Shown piece after piece: positions 1 through 8,813 of a stretch of 64,000 nt of DNA; the stretch's first letter is position 1, and each line of letters starts with the position of its first letter. Under the pieces are notes generated by a model. That model did no database searches. It had not been told where the DNA came from and saw only the letters and a list, made by a program, of their open reading frames with translations. Where the stretch lies: NCBI RefSeq assembly GCF_019464495.1, contig NZ_CP080492.1:744001-808000 (forward strand). Direction: 5' to 3'. The DNA is from Leucobacter luti. GTDB lineage: Bacteria > Actinomycetota > Actinomycetes > Actinomycetales > Microbacteriaceae. The position numbers and the translations under genes were made by a program.

Positions 1-1191
1 CAGCTTTCGCCTGCCCCGCTCCAGCAGCTCCTCCTCGGTCGACACCGTCTCAGCCGCAAACCCGACGATCACCTGACCAGGGCGGCGATCCCGCACGAGT
101 CCAACCAGGATGTCTGGGTTTTCAACGAGCGTGAGCGTGGGGGCCTCACCGGGAGCGTCTTCTTTGCGGATCTTCTGGTCAGCCACGTCAGCAACGCGAT
201 AATCGGCGACGGCGGCAGCCATGATCACTGCCTCAGCGCCAGCCGACGCAGCGTGCGCCGCAGATTCCAGCTCAGCCGTCGTGCCGACGGGAACCACTCG
301 CACTTCAGCACGATGAGCGACCTCAGAGAGGACCGCATCATCGATGTTCGCCGCGAGGAGAACAACTTTTGCGCCGCGATCCGCGGCAGCGAGTGCCACG
401 GCGACGCCCTGTTTCCCGCTCGAGCGGTTCCCGAGATAGCGAACCGGATCAATCGGCTCGCGCGTTCCACCAGCGGTCACCAATACTCTCAGCCCGACCA
501 AGTCGCCCTCGGCTTGTCCGATGGATCCAGAGACCGCTCCGGATATCACCGTCGCGTCAGAGTCATCGTCGACTTCGGAGGTCCCTGGATCATCTCCTGC
601 AACGCGGCCAAACACCCCCGTTGGCGGGGCGACCCCTGCGGCGTCGGCTGATTCCTCAGCGACCCCCGCCGCGAGGATTGCGGCGGCCCGCTCACCAATG
701 ACCTGAGGTTCGCTCATCCGTCCAGGGCCAGTGTCATCGCCGGTGAGACGGCCACTCTCCGGACCCACAAAGACGACTCCTCTGGATCGCAAGATTGCGA
801 CGTTATCCTGCGTCGCAGCGTGCTGCCACATTTCGGTGTGCATCGCCGGGGCTACGAGCACCGGTGCGCGCGTGGCGAGCAGCGTGGTACCGAGGAGATC
901 GTCGGCGAGGCCAGCCGTCATCCGTGCGAGCGTGTTCGCTGTAGCAGGAGCAACAATCACCAGGTCGGCGCGCTGTCCGAGCGCCACATGCCGCACCTCG
1001 GGGACGTCTTCGTGCACCGACGTCGTCACAGGGTTGCGACTGATGGCTTCCCAGGTCGGTTTGCCCACGAAACGCAGTGCATCTGCGGTGGGCACGACGT
1101 GGACCTCGTGCCCGGCCTCCACCAGCAGGCGGGCAAGGGCAACGGACTTGTAGGCGGCAATACCGCCGCTGACTCCCAGCACAATGTTCAC
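1..1191 (-). CDS. coaBC: Bifunctional phosphopantothenoylcysteine decarboxylase / phosphopantothenate-cysteine ligase, C-terminus cut off by window edge
   Basis: CoaBC makes 4'-phosphopantetheine for coenzyme A: the CoaB domain joins cysteine to phosphopantothenate using CTP and the FMN-dependent CoaC domain decarboxylates the product. The 397 codons present start at GTG 1191, which follows a purine-rich GGGAGGATGGGGG stretch. The CoaC domain (residues 1-175) shows VSGGIAAYK, an active-site His in EVRHV (about 68) and PAMHTEMW. The CoaB domain opens at about 235 with VTAGGTREPIDPVRYLGNRSSGK. Between them lies an acidic, Gly/Ser-rich linker of about 55 residues (177-231) that seems longer than usual. 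The frame is open to base 1, so the end is missing only because of the window edge. Confidence 0.95.
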   Translation of the reverse strand, partial: MNIVLGVSGGIAAYKSVALARLLVEAGHEVHVVPTADALRFVGKPTWEAISRNPVTTSVHEDVPEVRHVALGQRADLVIVAPATANTLARMTAGLADDLLGTTLLATRAPVLVAPAMHTEMWQHAATQDNVAILRSRGVVFVGPESGRLTGDDTGPGRMSEPQVIGERAAAILAAGVAEESADAAGVAPPTGVFGRVAGDDPGTSEVDDDSDATVISGAVSGSIGQAEGDLVGLRVLVTAGGTREPIDPVRYLGNRSSGKQGVAVALAAADRGAKVVLLAANIDDAVLSEVAHRAEVRVVPVGTTAELESAAHAASAGAEAVIMAAAVADYRVADVADQKIRKEDAPGEAPTLTLVENPDILVGLVRDRRPGQVIVGFAAETVSTEEELLERGRRKL

Positions 1192-1258
1192 GCCCCCATC
1201 CTCCCACTCTCAGCTGTCCGTGACCGGAATGGATCACACCTCACTACACTCGGAGGCA

Positions 1259-1993
1259 ATGTGCACTGTCGTGATTGAGGTTCCGGGCGACCAAGCCACT
1301 CCGATTCGCCTCCTTGCGGTGCGCGACGAAGATCCCGCACGCGCGTGGGATCCCCCAGGACAGTGGTGGCCTACGGGTTTCCCAAATACCTGGGGCGTGC
1401 GGGATCGACGCGCGAACGGCGCGTGGTTGGCCTATGCGAATCAGCCAGGACGGCTCGCAGTGGTGCTCAATCGCGCGGCCGAAGTCGTGGAGCCGAGCGC
1501 AGGTTTCACCTCACGCGGCACCCTGGTGCTCGACACTATTGCTGGATCGGTGCTGCAGGATCCGCCTTCCACACCCGCGTTCACCCTCCTCGACGTTCAC
1601 GGTGGGACCGCGGCGGCTGTGTCGTGGGACGGCATCTCTCTGCGCCGCAAGCTGCTCGCGCCAGGCGTGCACATGATCGCCCACCACGACGTGAATGACC
1701 AGGCATCACCCCGAATCGCCCGGTGGCTTCCCGAGTTTCAAGCACTCGCTGGCACACCGGACGACGCCTGGCGCGAGGCGTGGCTCGAGCTCCTCGCGCG
1801 CTCCGCCGAACTCGGGCCGGACGATGATCGCGCGATCGTGCGCGACAACACCGTCCATGGGTTCCCCACGCTCTCATTGCTCGCGTGTCTCGCTGAGATC
1901 GATGAGAGCGGTGTCGCACTCGACTGGGCGGAATTTGATCCGCCTGGCACCTGGGGGAACCCCACCTTTCACTCCGGGGACCACCGAGCGTAG
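1259..1993 (+). CDS. NRDE (TANGO2-like) family protein
   Basis: A 244-residue protein of the NRDE/TANGO2 family. Family members begin Met-Cys and are thought to be Ntn-hydrolase-like, with Cys2 as the likely nucleophile after Met removal; the substrate is unknown. Here the protein begins MCTVVIE, has the family motif around VRDEDP/RAWDPP (residues 21-32), and then WGVRDRRANGAWLAYAN. I chose ATG 1259 because it gives the Met-Cys start and has GGAGG at 1252-1256. An upstream in-frame ATG at 1184 would bury the cysteine and overlap coaBC. A TACACT box at 1245-1250 is a possible -10 element. It diverges from coaBC and converges on rlmC. Confidence 0.85.
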   Translation: MCTVVIEVPGDQATPIRLLAVRDEDPARAWDPPGQWWPTGFPNTWGVRDRRANGAWLAYANQPGRLAVVLNRAAEVVEPSAGFTSRGTLVLDTIAGSVLQDPPSTPAFTLLDVHGGTAAAVSWDGISLRRKLLAPGVHMIAHHDVNDQASPRIARWLPEFQALAGTPDDAWREAWLELLARSAELGPDDDRAIVRDNTVHGFPTLSLLACLAEIDESGVALDWAEFDPPGTWGNPTFHSGDHRA

Positions 1994-2033
1994 CGGTGCG
2001 GCGCATGCGGCCAGGGGCACGCTGCCAGCCCGC

Positions 2034-3245
2034 TCAGACGGTGACGCACTCCAGCAGCACCATGACCTCAAGGTGCTGCGTGTGCGGGAACATGTCGAAC
2101 ACGCGGGCCTCGCGAACCGCGAATCCCGGCATCGCCGCGAGGTCGCGGGCGAGACTCTCCGGATTGCAGCTGGAGTAGATCACGCGCTGTGCCCCGCACT
2201 CGTCCAGCCAGGCAGCCAGCTCGGCACCAATCCCCCGCCGCGGCGGGTTCACGATCACCAATTCAGGCACGTCTTCGGGGTGGGCGCTCAGCGCAAATGC
2301 TGTCGCATCCGCAGCCACAAAGCGCGCGGCGATGCTGGCTTCTTCCGCACTGCGTTCGGCGGAGCGCACCGCTTCAGCCGACACCTCGACTCCGAGCACC
2401 GCTCGGACACCGCCGATCCCGACGTCTGAACGCGGCGCGCATGCCAGCGCAAATCCACCAACGCCGCAGTACAAATCCCAGATCGAGGCTGGGTCGAGGC
2501 GCGCGACCCACTGTGCGGCCTGGGCGTAGAGCTCTCGTGCGACAACCGTGTTTGTCTGAAAGAAGCTCTGCGGCCGCAGATGCAGCGTCACACTCGATGA
2601 GGCACCTCCCGCGCCAGCGCCCGGCTGCGAACTCCCCAACTCCATGGTCAGTGAAGACCCGAGCAGCAGCTCTTCTCGCTCTCCTTCGAGCAGCGCGACA
2701 TGCTCAGGCAGCACGTTCACCGAGATCACCGTCGCCTCGGGCACCGCGGCCTGCACCCGAGGGAGCGCGCGTCGCAGCGCAGCCAGGGTCTGTTCACTCC
2801 GCACCACGAAGCGCAGCATGAGGTCACCGGAGGGCGCCGCGGTCACGTGCACATATTTCAGTTCACCGCTGCGGCGCGGCACGTCGTACGGAGCCAGGCC
2901 AGTTCCATCAAGGAACTCAGCAAGGCGCGGAATCATACGGCGGATCGCGGGCACTTGGATCAGGCAGTCCCGCAAATCAACGCCGATACCCCCCGGGCCC
3001 AGGATCCCAAGGGTCACGCCGCCAGCCTCGCCCCCTACGACAAGCTTGGCTTTATTGCGAAAGTCTCGTTCGCCACCGCTCACGATCGGTAGCCAGGCCG
3101 TCTGCGGCACTTGAGCGAGTAGCGTGCGGCAGCGCACGTCCTTGGCGTGAAGCTGCTCCGCTATTGGCGTCTCAATGAGCGCGCAGGAGCGGCAGCGCCC
3201 GGCTTCGAAGTACTCGCAGCTCGGAGTGATCATGGAGCGCACCAT
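2034..3245 (-). CDS. rlmC: 23S rRNA (uracil-5-)-methyltransferase, RlmC-type
   Basis: A 403-residue SAM-dependent RNA m5U methyltransferase of the TrmA/RumB family; family members modify U747 or U1939 of 23S rRNA. The N-terminus carries cysteines C10, C18 and C21, and a fourth lies in DLRDC, matching the 4Fe-4S cluster ligands of RlmC/RlmD. SAM-binding residues appear in WDLYCGVGGFAL. The catalytic motif IYSSCNPESLARDL holds the nucleophilic Cys. There is no TRAM domain and the Fe-S cysteines are at the extreme N-terminus, as in RlmC. Its ATG overlaps the stop codon of the upstream ferritin-like gene (TAATG, 1 nt), so translation is probably coupled. Target specificity is inferred from family resemblance. 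Confidence 0.88.
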   Translation of the reverse strand: MVRSMITPSCEYFEAGRCRSCALIETPIAEQLHAKDVRCRTLLAQVPQTAWLPIVSGGERDFRNKAKLVVGGEAGGVTLGILGPGGIGVDLRDCLIQVPAIRRMIPRLAEFLDGTGLAPYDVPRRSGELKYVHVTAAPSGDLMLRFVVRSEQTLAALRRALPRVQAAVPEATVISVNVLPEHVALLEGEREELLLGSSLTMELGSSQPGAGAGGASSSVTLHLRPQSFFQTNTVVARELYAQAAQWVARLDPASIWDLYCGVGGFALACAPRSDVGIGGVRAVLGVEVSAEAVRSAERSAEEASIAARFVAADATAFALSAHPEDVPELVIVNPPRRGIGAELAAWLDECGAQRVIYSSCNPESLARDLAAMPGFAVREARVFDMFPHTQHLEVMVLLECVTV

Positions 3246-3964
3246 TAGGCGGTGAGGCCCAACCCGTCCATGCGTCGAATGTGATCCGCAATGAGCTCGG
3301 TAAACACCGGTTCTACTTCATGCGCGTCAAACTCGCGGTTTTCGCTCAGTCCGAGAACGGCACGAGATACGAGAAGCGTGTCCCCCACGAGACGACGGCC
3401 CCAGAGCGCAAGCCAGCTGCCGAGCGCTTCGTCGTCAGCCAATGCGGCTTCGAGCAGAGCTTTCAGCTCAGCACGCCCAGCATCGTTGCGCAGGATGCGG
3501 ATCGCTTCGGTGCGATAGCTGTCACGCAGCCCCTCGGCCAGAGTCGCGAAGAAATCATCAAAGAGGCCACCCACGAGGTACAGCGAGAGCACGTGCTGAT
3601 GCCAATCGGGCGTGTCGATGCGCTCCACATACTCGTCAATCACGGGCGAGAACGGGGCCATGATGATGTGTGGCTCGTGGCCGCGATCCCGGATTTCCGT
3701 GGTGAGCAGCTGATGCTTCGAGAGCGTCTGGCCTGCGATCTCGGCGAGCACGTTCTTCGCTTCGAGCGTCGGCGCGCCGGATACTGCGCGTGTCGCCGCC
3801 TCGTACAGCTCAAGCTGCAGATATGCGGTGAGCCCCAGAAATGGGAGGATTCCAGGCGCGAACTCCGAGAGTTCCACGCGCTCGGTATCCGCCCCATCAC
3901 CGCGGGAGCGCAGCTTCCGCGCAGGGGCAGTTTTGCGGCGCAGCCCTCGGATCCACTCGAACAC
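3245..3964 (-). CDS. Ferritin-like fold protein (MiaE-like)
   Basis: A 239-residue helical protein resembling the actinobacterial ferritin-like/tRNA-(ms2io6A)-hydroxylase-like family. Possible di-iron ligands are the acidic/His residues in LYEAATR, LSKHQLL and LFDDFF, but I cannot assign a complete ligand set. Its function is unproven. It starts at GTG 3964, six nt after a TAAGCT -10 box (3971-3976), so a leaderless mRNA is likely. The 3' end overlaps the rlmC start by one base, forming a two-gene operon. The DEAD-box helicase gene diverges upstream. Confidence 0.7.
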   Translation of the reverse strand: MFEWIRGLRRKTAPARKLRSRGDGADTERVELSEFAPGILPFLGLTAYLQLELYEAATRAVSGAPTLEAKNVLAEIAGQTLSKHQLLTTEIRDRGHEPHIIMAPFSPVIDEYVERIDTPDWHQHVLSLYLVGGLFDDFFATLAEGLRDSYRTEAIRILRNDAGRAELKALLEAALADDEALGSWLALWGRRLVGDTLLVSRAVLGLSENREFDAHEVEPVFTELIADHIRRMDGLGLTA

Positions 3965-3970
3965 CCTGTC

Positions 3971-3976
3971 AGCTTA
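3971..3976 (-). promoter_or_regulatory. -10 box, leaderless start of ferritin-like gene
   Basis: TAAGCT on the minus strand, separated by exactly 6 nt from GTG 3964. The spacing puts the transcription start at or next to the start codon. No Shine-Dalgarno sequence is visible. Confidence 0.55.
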
Positions 3977-4160
3977 GCGCCGCACGACACCAACCGCGGC
4001 ATGCACGCCGGAGTGAATTCCTGCTGACCTCCACAGCATTTGCGGCGCGCGCGAATAGACTGAATAGCGTACGTATTCACCGCCGACGCCGAAGGAGCGT
4101 TCGGCCGCTGCGCCTTTGACACCGCGCGCAGCACTGCACACACCGTTAAAGGACGCACAC

Positions 4161-5726
4161 GTGACGACATTTCTCGAACTCGGCGTTGACCAGGACATGG
4201 TCGACGCACTCGCTGGCAAGGGCATCCTCGAAGCCTTCCCGATCCAGGAACAGACCATCCCGCTCGCACTGACCGGGCAGGACATCATCGGCCAGGCAAA
4301 GACCGGCACCGGCAAGACATTTGGCTTTGGGCTCCCACTGCTCCAGCGGATCGGCGCAAACCCCGAGCCCGGCGTGCAGGCACTCATCGTGGTGCCGACC
4401 CGCGAGCTCGCCGTCCAGGTTACGGAAGACCTTGAGATCGCCTCGCAGAATCGCGCGGCCACGCTCGTTTCAATTTACGGCGGCAAAGCCTACGAAGGTC
4501 AGATCGAGCAGCTCAAGGCTGGCGCTCAGATCGTGGTTGGCACCCCCGGTCGGCTCCTCGACCTCGCCAATCAGCGCCTGCTCGATCTCACGAAGGTCCG
4601 TGAGATGGTGCTCGATGAGGCCGACAAGATGCTCGATCTTGGGTTCCTCGCTGATATCGAGAAGCTGTTCTCGCTGACCCCGCCTGTGCGGCACACGATG
4701 CTGTTCTCGGCGACGATGCCCGGCACGATCGTGACGCTCGCCCGTCGCTTCATGTCGAACCCGATCCACATTCGTGCGACAGATCCGGATGAAGGGCTCA
4801 CACAGGCCAACATCGAGCACATCGTCTACCGCGCTCACTCGCTGGACAAAGACGAGGTCATCGGACGGATCCTCATGGCCGAGGGCCGGGGCAAGACCGT
4901 CGTCTTCATGCGCACGAAGCGCGCTGCGGCGAAGCTGACCGAAGAGCTCACCGACCGCGGCTTCAATGCGGCTGCCGTGCACGGCGATCTCAACCAGGAG
5001 CAGCGCGAGCGGGCAATGGCCGCGTTCAAGGCAGGCAAGAAAGACATCCTGATCGCTACCGATGTCGCCGCCCGCGGCATCGACGTTGACGATGTCACGC
5101 ACGTGATCAACCACACAGTGCCGGACGATGACAAGACGTATCTGCACCGCGTGGGCCGCACCGGTCGCGCTGGCCGCACCGGCATCGCCGTGACCTTCGT
5201 TGATTGGGATGACCTGCACAAGTGGGCGCTAATCAACAAGGCGCTCGATTTCGGAGTGCCTGAGCCCGTCGAGACGTACTCGTCCTCACCACATCTGTTC
5301 GAGGATCTCAAGATCCCCGCGGGCACGAAGGGTCGACTCAAGGCAACGCCAGTCAAGGAGCGACCGGCGCGCGAGGGCGCACGAGCCGGCGGACGCAGCG
5401 CTGGATCACGCGAGGGTAACCGCGACGCCGGAACGCGCGAGGAGCGCGGCTCCGAGGGTACGCGCACGCGCCGCCGCACCCGCGATGCGAACCCGAAGGG
5501 TCCGGGTCGTCACGAAACACACAGCCACGAGGCGCACGGCCACGACGCTGAGGGCGGCGGCGAGCCGGGAGCTCCCCTCCACACCGAAGGCGAGGCGCCC
5601 CGCCGACGTCGCCGACGTCGGGGCGGCGCGGGTCGCGGTGCCGACTCAGCCGGCACGCCGTCGGGAGCCGAGCAGGCGGGCGAGCAGGCGTCTGCTGCTC
5701 CGATCGCCGAGGCCCCCGCAGCCTAA
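4161..5726 (+). CDS. DEAD/DEAH-box ATP-dependent RNA helicase with basic/disordered C-terminal tail
   Basis: A 521-residue cytoplasmic RNA helicase related to CsdA/RhlE proteins, probably acting in RNA remodelling, ribosome assembly or mRNA decay. Motifs are in order: Q motif (FPIQEQT), Walker A AKTGTGKT (46-53), PTRELA, GTPGRL, DEAD (about 152-155), SAT, the second RecA domain with ATDVAARGID, and HRVGRTGRAGRTG. The last 130 or so residues are rich in Arg/Gly/Glu/His, with a basic RRRRRR-type patch, and are likely RNA-binding and disordered. I prefer GTG 4161, which has AAAGGA at 4148-4153, over the upstream ATG 4116. A hairpin at 5752-5788 follows the stop. Confidence 0.93.
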   Translation: MTTFLELGVDQDMVDALAGKGILEAFPIQEQTIPLALTGQDIIGQAKTGTGKTFGFGLPLLQRIGANPEPGVQALIVVPTRELAVQVTEDLEIASQNRAATLVSIYGGKAYEGQIEQLKAGAQIVVGTPGRLLDLANQRLLDLTKVREMVLDEADKMLDLGFLADIEKLFSLTPPVRHTMLFSATMPGTIVTLARRFMSNPIHIRATDPDEGLTQANIEHIVYRAHSLDKDEVIGRILMAEGRGKTVVFMRTKRAAAKLTEELTDRGFNAAAVHGDLNQEQRERAMAAFKAGKKDILIATDVAARGIDVDDVTHVINHTVPDDDKTYLHRVGRTGRAGRTGIAVTFVDWDDLHKWALINKALDFGVPEPVETYSSSPHLFEDLKIPAGTKGRLKATPVKERPAREGARAGGRSAGSREGNRDAGTREERGSEGTRTRRRTRDANPKGPGRHETHSHEAHGHDAEGGGEPGAPLHTEGEAPRRRRRRRGGAGRGADSAGTPSGAEQAGEQASAAPIAEAPAA

Positions 5727-5751
5727 TCGCACGTACCCCGCAGTTTGGCCC

Positions 5752-5788
5752 GAGCGGGCTGCTTCGAACTCGCTGAAGCAGCCCGCTC
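5752..5788. terminator. Bidirectional hairpin between helicase and ThiZ-like gene
   Basis: A perfect 14-bp inverted repeat (GAGCGGGCTGCTTC, 5752-5765, pairing with 5775-5788) and a 9-nt loop, lying in the 66-bp gap between convergent genes. There is no clear U-tract, so it may be an actinobacterial-type terminator lacking one. Confidence 0.75.
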
Positions 5789-5792
5789 TGGC

Positions 5793-6683
5793 CTACGTAT
5801 GAGCGGAGCTCGAAGTCACTCCCGCGGCCGCGACTAGGAGTTCGTGCAGATCAGCTTCGAGCAGCGGGACTCGTGGATCGCGCAGGAACGCAGTGCCACG
5901 CGGGATGGTCCGCGGAATCGCCACTTCGCCCGCAATCCGGCTCGGCCCAGTCGCCACACTCGTGCGCGAGCCAGCGATGCGCTGCCCAGCGTTAAGCGGC
6001 CCCTGAGCGTCCAGCTGAGCATTACACGACTCCCCTAATTCAAGCCCTGGCCCGCTCCCGAGCACGAGCACGCGATCGCTCAGACGCACAGCTTCGCGGA
6101 TGTCATGGGTGATCAGCAGGATGCTCCAACCGTGCACACCCCAGATCTCCAGTAGCCAGCGCTGCAGTTCATCTCGAGTGATCGCGTCGAGCGCGCCGAA
6201 CGGCTCATCCAGCAGCAGGACCGGTTTCCCCTGCACGACCGTGCGCAGGAACGACACCCGCTGCCGCATACCGCCGGACAACTGTCGCGGATAGCGCTGC
6301 TCAGTTCCAGCGAGACCAAACGGCGCGAAGAGTTCCTTCGCCCGCCCGCGCGCAACGCGGCGAGACAGCCCAGACACTTCGAGCCCGATTCCGGCGTTGT
6401 CGAGGATCCGTCGCCACGGAAACAGCACGTCTCGCTGTGGCATATAGGCGAATGGCCGGTCCCGGCCCCTCGCGCTGGAGTCCATGAGTTCACCCTCGTA
6501 GCGGATCTCCCCAGCATCCGGGCGCAGCGCTCCGATGAGCAGCGACAACAGCGTGGACTTCCCGCTCCCACTCGCCCCGACGAGCGATACGATCTCCCCA
6601 GCTCCGACGGTCAGTGACACTCCGTCCAGTACCGCGTGATCGCCAAACGATTTCCGCAGCCCAGTCAGTTCCAGCGCCTTCAA
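5793..6683 (-). CDS. ABC transporter ATPase, thiamine-pyrimidine (ThiZ-like)
   Basis: A 296-residue ATPase of the nitrate/sulfonate/taurine-ThiZ type that energises uptake of a thiamine pyrimidine precursor. It shows Walker A GASGSGKST (about 36-44), the Q-loop region (YMPQRDVLFPW), signature LSGGMRQRV and Walker B LLLLDEPFGALDA. I place the start at TTG 6683, 4 nt overlapping the permease stop (TTGA), with AGGGAG about 7 nt upstream. The long upstream open frame on this strand is only readthrough in the permease antisense register. It is the last gene of the TPP-riboswitch operon. The substrate is inferred from the riboswitch and the NMT1/THI5-type binding protein. Confidence 0.88.
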   Translation of the reverse strand: MKALELTGLRKSFGDHAVLDGVSLTVGAGEIVSLVGASGSGKSTLLSLLIGALRPDAGEIRYEGELMDSSARGRDRPFAYMPQRDVLFPWRRILDNAGIGLEVSGLSRRVARGRAKELFAPFGLAGTEQRYPRQLSGGMRQRVSFLRTVVQGKPVLLLDEPFGALDAITRDELQRWLLEIWGVHGWSILLITHDIREAVRLSDRVLVLGSGPGLELGESCNAQLDAQGPLNAGQRIAGSRTSVATGPSRIAGEVAIPRTIPRGTAFLRDPRVPLLEADLHELLVAAAGVTSSSAHT

Positions 6684-7519
6684 CGTGCAACTCCCTGTTC
6701 GACCCGCACCCACGGCACCGCAACCCGCTCGAGCAGCGCGACGAAGCCGAACAGCGCGAGCGTGAGCACCGAGCTGACGGCAACCGCAGCGAGCACGAGG
6801 TCTGTGCGGAACACGTGTTTCGCTGATTGCATATACACGCCGAGACCGGCCACTGCACCGGCGTACTCGGCGAATATCGTGCCCACGACGGCATAGGTGA
6901 TTGAGATCCGCAGCGCCGAGAAGAACGATGGGATGCCCGCAGGAAGGCGGAGCAGGCCGAACACCCGCCATCGCGAGGCCCCCATCGAGCGCAACAATTG
7001 CTCCGCGTCGGGGTCTGCGGCGGCGAATCCTCGCAGCAGCCCCACGACCATCGGGAAGAATGTCACGAAGGCGACAAGCAGGATCTTGGGGAGCAGTCCG
7101 AACCCAAACCACAACACCACGAGCGGCGCGAGCGCGACCAGCGGCAGCGTCTGGCTCACCACGAGCACCGGCAGAATCGCCCGTCGCAACACGAGCGAGA
7201 AGTCCAGGATGGTCGCCACGAGAAACGCGACGGCCACCGAGAGCGAGAACCCAGTGAGCGTCGCCGTGAGCGTGGGCACTGCGTGGCGAAGCAAAGCCTC
7301 ACGTTCAGTGATCCCGGAGCCCAGCACCCGCATGGGTGAGGGCAGCAGCTCAGCTGGCACCAGGCCAGCCGTCGTCGCCCACTGCCACACCGTGAGCAAC
7401 AGCGCCACCGCGATGACCGGCGGCGCCAGAAGCTGGGCGGTCCGCGTCAGCGATGCTGCGGCGGTGCGTGCTCGTGCCGCGCTCACCCCTCGCAGCCGCG
7501 CGGAAAGGTCCGCGGTCAC
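6680..7519 (-). CDS. ABC transporter permease, thiamine-pyrimidine (ThiX-like)
   Basis: A 279-residue inner-membrane permease of the BPD_transp_1 type with about six hydrophobic segments. The first is at residues 31-47 (APPVIAVALLLTVWQWA), and later ones include LVVLWFGFGLLPKILLVAF. The cytoplasmic EAA-like loop is around FFSALRISITYAVVGTIFAEYAG. It starts at GTG 7519, overlapping the stop of the binding-protein gene by 4 nt (GTGA), and its own stop overlaps the ATPase start. It forms the channel of the HMP-type importer. Confidence 0.88.
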   Translation of the reverse strand: MTADLSARLRGVSAARARTAAASLTRTAQLLAPPVIAVALLLTVWQWATTAGLVPAELLPSPMRVLGSGITEREALLRHAVPTLTATLTGFSLSVAVAFLVATILDFSLVLRRAILPVLVVSQTLPLVALAPLVVLWFGFGLLPKILLVAFVTFFPMVVGLLRGFAAADPDAEQLLRSMGASRWRVFGLLRLPAGIPSFFSALRISITYAVVGTIFAEYAGAVAGLGVYMQSAKHVFRTDLVLAAVAVSSVLTLALFGFVALLERVAVPWVRVEQGVAR

Positions 7520-8595
7520 TTTCGCAGGTCATCGACATAGTATTCGGACCAATCGGGTTCCTCCTCGACCGGCTTCCCCTCGGCATCCGTGAGAAAGCCA
7601 CCCGCAAACAGGAATGCGCCAAATGCGTCCCAAGCTTCCGGGTCAACTGCGCCAATCTCTCGCTCAGCGGATGCGAGGTATCCCTCTTCCGCCATCAGTT
7701 TCGCGCTGCGTCGCACGAGGTTCTCTGCCGTTCCAAGCGTGTCCGGGTTCGCGGCGATCAGCACGTCTGCGGCCGTGTCAGGGTGCTCGACGGCAAAGGC
7801 GTAGCCTCGCGCAACTGCGCGCACAAATGCCGCGGCTTCCTCAGGGTGTTCCGCGAGATACGCATCGCTTGAGATGATGCCGGTCGACTGCTGCTCGGGC
7901 ACCCCGAAGTCCTGGTACCGCCACGCGCGATAGGGGTGACCATCGATCTCCATCTGCAGGTTTTCCCAGGTCGCAACAGAGAGTGTGAAGTCGATTCGAT
8001 GCTGCGACAGCGCCTCGTACGCACCGGTGTCGAGCACCACCTCTTCGAAGTCACCCGTTCCCCCATCACCCTGGATTGTAGAACTGGCGAGCGCTCCAAA
8101 CAGCGGGGCCCCAAAGCCACCAAAGGTCCGGCCGTCGAGGTCTTTCGGTCTGGTGAGGTCGTCACGATCTCCCAGTACGACGAGCCGGCCTGTGTCTGTT
8201 TGGGTGATCCGGTACACCGACACCACGTCGAGTCCCGCGGTTCGCGCCATCTGCACACCGGATTGCCCCCCGATTCCAAAGTCGGCCTCGCCAGCCGAGA
8301 CGAGCTGGCTCGCTGGTGTCGAACCGTACGGCAGGATCTCGACGTCAAGCCCAGCGTCGGCGAAGTATCCTTCTGCCTCCGCGACATAGAGCCCGATGTG
8401 ATTCGTGTTGGGTGCCCAGTCGAGCGCAAAGGTGATGGGTTCGCGGACCGGCTCAGTGGTGGATCCGGACCCTGAGCCTGCCACACCCGGCGCGCTACAA
8501 CCGGCCAGCGCGAGCGCCCCTGCAGCGAGCGCGGCGGCCGTGGCCAGGATGCGAGCCGTGCGAGGCGGCGTGTGAACAGAGATGTGGTGACGCAT
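7516..8595 (-). CDS. Substrate-binding lipoprotein, NMT1/THI5-like (ThiY-like)
   Basis: A 359-residue extracytoplasmic binding protein. It has a signal peptide with lipobox LAGC (Cys about 33), so it is probably membrane-anchored. The mature domain begins with LDWAPNTNHIGLYVA, the hallmark of ThiY/THI5-like proteins that bind hydroxymethyl- or formylamino-pyrimidines. It continues with SAGEADFGIGGQ, typical of NMT1-family domains. It starts at ATG 8595 with AAAGGG about 9 nt upstream; that Shine-Dalgarno lies inside a hairpin (8600-8626) downstream of a TPP riboswitch. It is the first gene of the ThiXYZ-like operon, so import should be shut off when TPP is abundant. Confidence 0.9.
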   Translation of the reverse strand: MRHHISVHTPPRTARILATAAALAAGALALAGCSAPGVAGSGSGSTTEPVREPITFALDWAPNTNHIGLYVAEAEGYFADAGLDVEILPYGSTPASQLVSAGEADFGIGGQSGVQMARTAGLDVVSVYRITQTDTGRLVVLGDRDDLTRPKDLDGRTFGGFGAPLFGALASSTIQGDGGTGDFEEVVLDTGAYEALSQHRIDFTLSVATWENLQMEIDGHPYRAWRYQDFGVPEQQSTGIISSDAYLAEHPEEAAAFVRAVARGYAFAVEHPDTAADVLIAANPDTLGTAENLVRRSAKLMAEEGYLASAEREIGAVDPEAWDAFGAFLFAGGFLTDAEGKPVEEEPDWSEYYVDDLRK

Positions 8596-8599
8596 GAGC

Positions 8600-8626
8600 G
8601 TGCCCTTTCAATCGTTGAGGGGGCAC
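8600..8626 (-). promoter_or_regulatory. Hairpin that sequesters the Shine-Dalgarno of the ThiY-like gene
   Basis: In the minus-strand transcript GUGCCC (8626-8621) pairs with GGGCAC (8605-8600), with an inner UCAA/UUGA stem. The right side carries the AAAGGG ribosome-binding site of the downstream ATG 8595. It is a likely expression platform for the TPP riboswitch, acting on translation. There is no U-tract after it. Confidence 0.55.
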
Positions 8627-8639
8627 GGGTAGTGAAGAG

Positions 8640-8730
8640 TGTCTCCCTGCGCTGGCATGATCCAGATCAGGTTCGACGGTCGAAAGTTGAGTACTTTCCT
8701 CTCAGCCCGGCCTACCGGACTCCCGTGTGC
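8640..8730 (-). promoter_or_regulatory. TPP riboswitch (THI element)
   Basis: Read on the minus strand, the segment contains the conserved thi-box order: ACGGGAGTCCGG, GGCTGAGAGG, ACCGTCGAACCTGATCTGG, ATCATGCCAGCGCAGGGAG. These are the pyrimidine-binding (CUGAGA) and pyrophosphate-binding (CUGAUCUGGAU...GCCAGCG) parts of the TPP aptamer. It ends about 45 nt before the ThiY-like start codon. Exact ends are approximate because I judged P1 by eye. Confidence 0.95.
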
Positions 8731-8813
8731 TCCACACCGTAGCAGACAGGAACGCGCCGCTGCCGCACGCGCCTCGCCGCGTTGCAGAGGTGCGAGACGG
8801 CCCCGGAATCTTC

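Noticed and set aside
5793..7112. 439-codon frame extending the ThiZ-like ATPase upstream
   Set aside because: The extra N-terminus lies in the permease gene in another register. TTG 6683 with AGGGAG and a TTGA overlap gives a normal ATPase.
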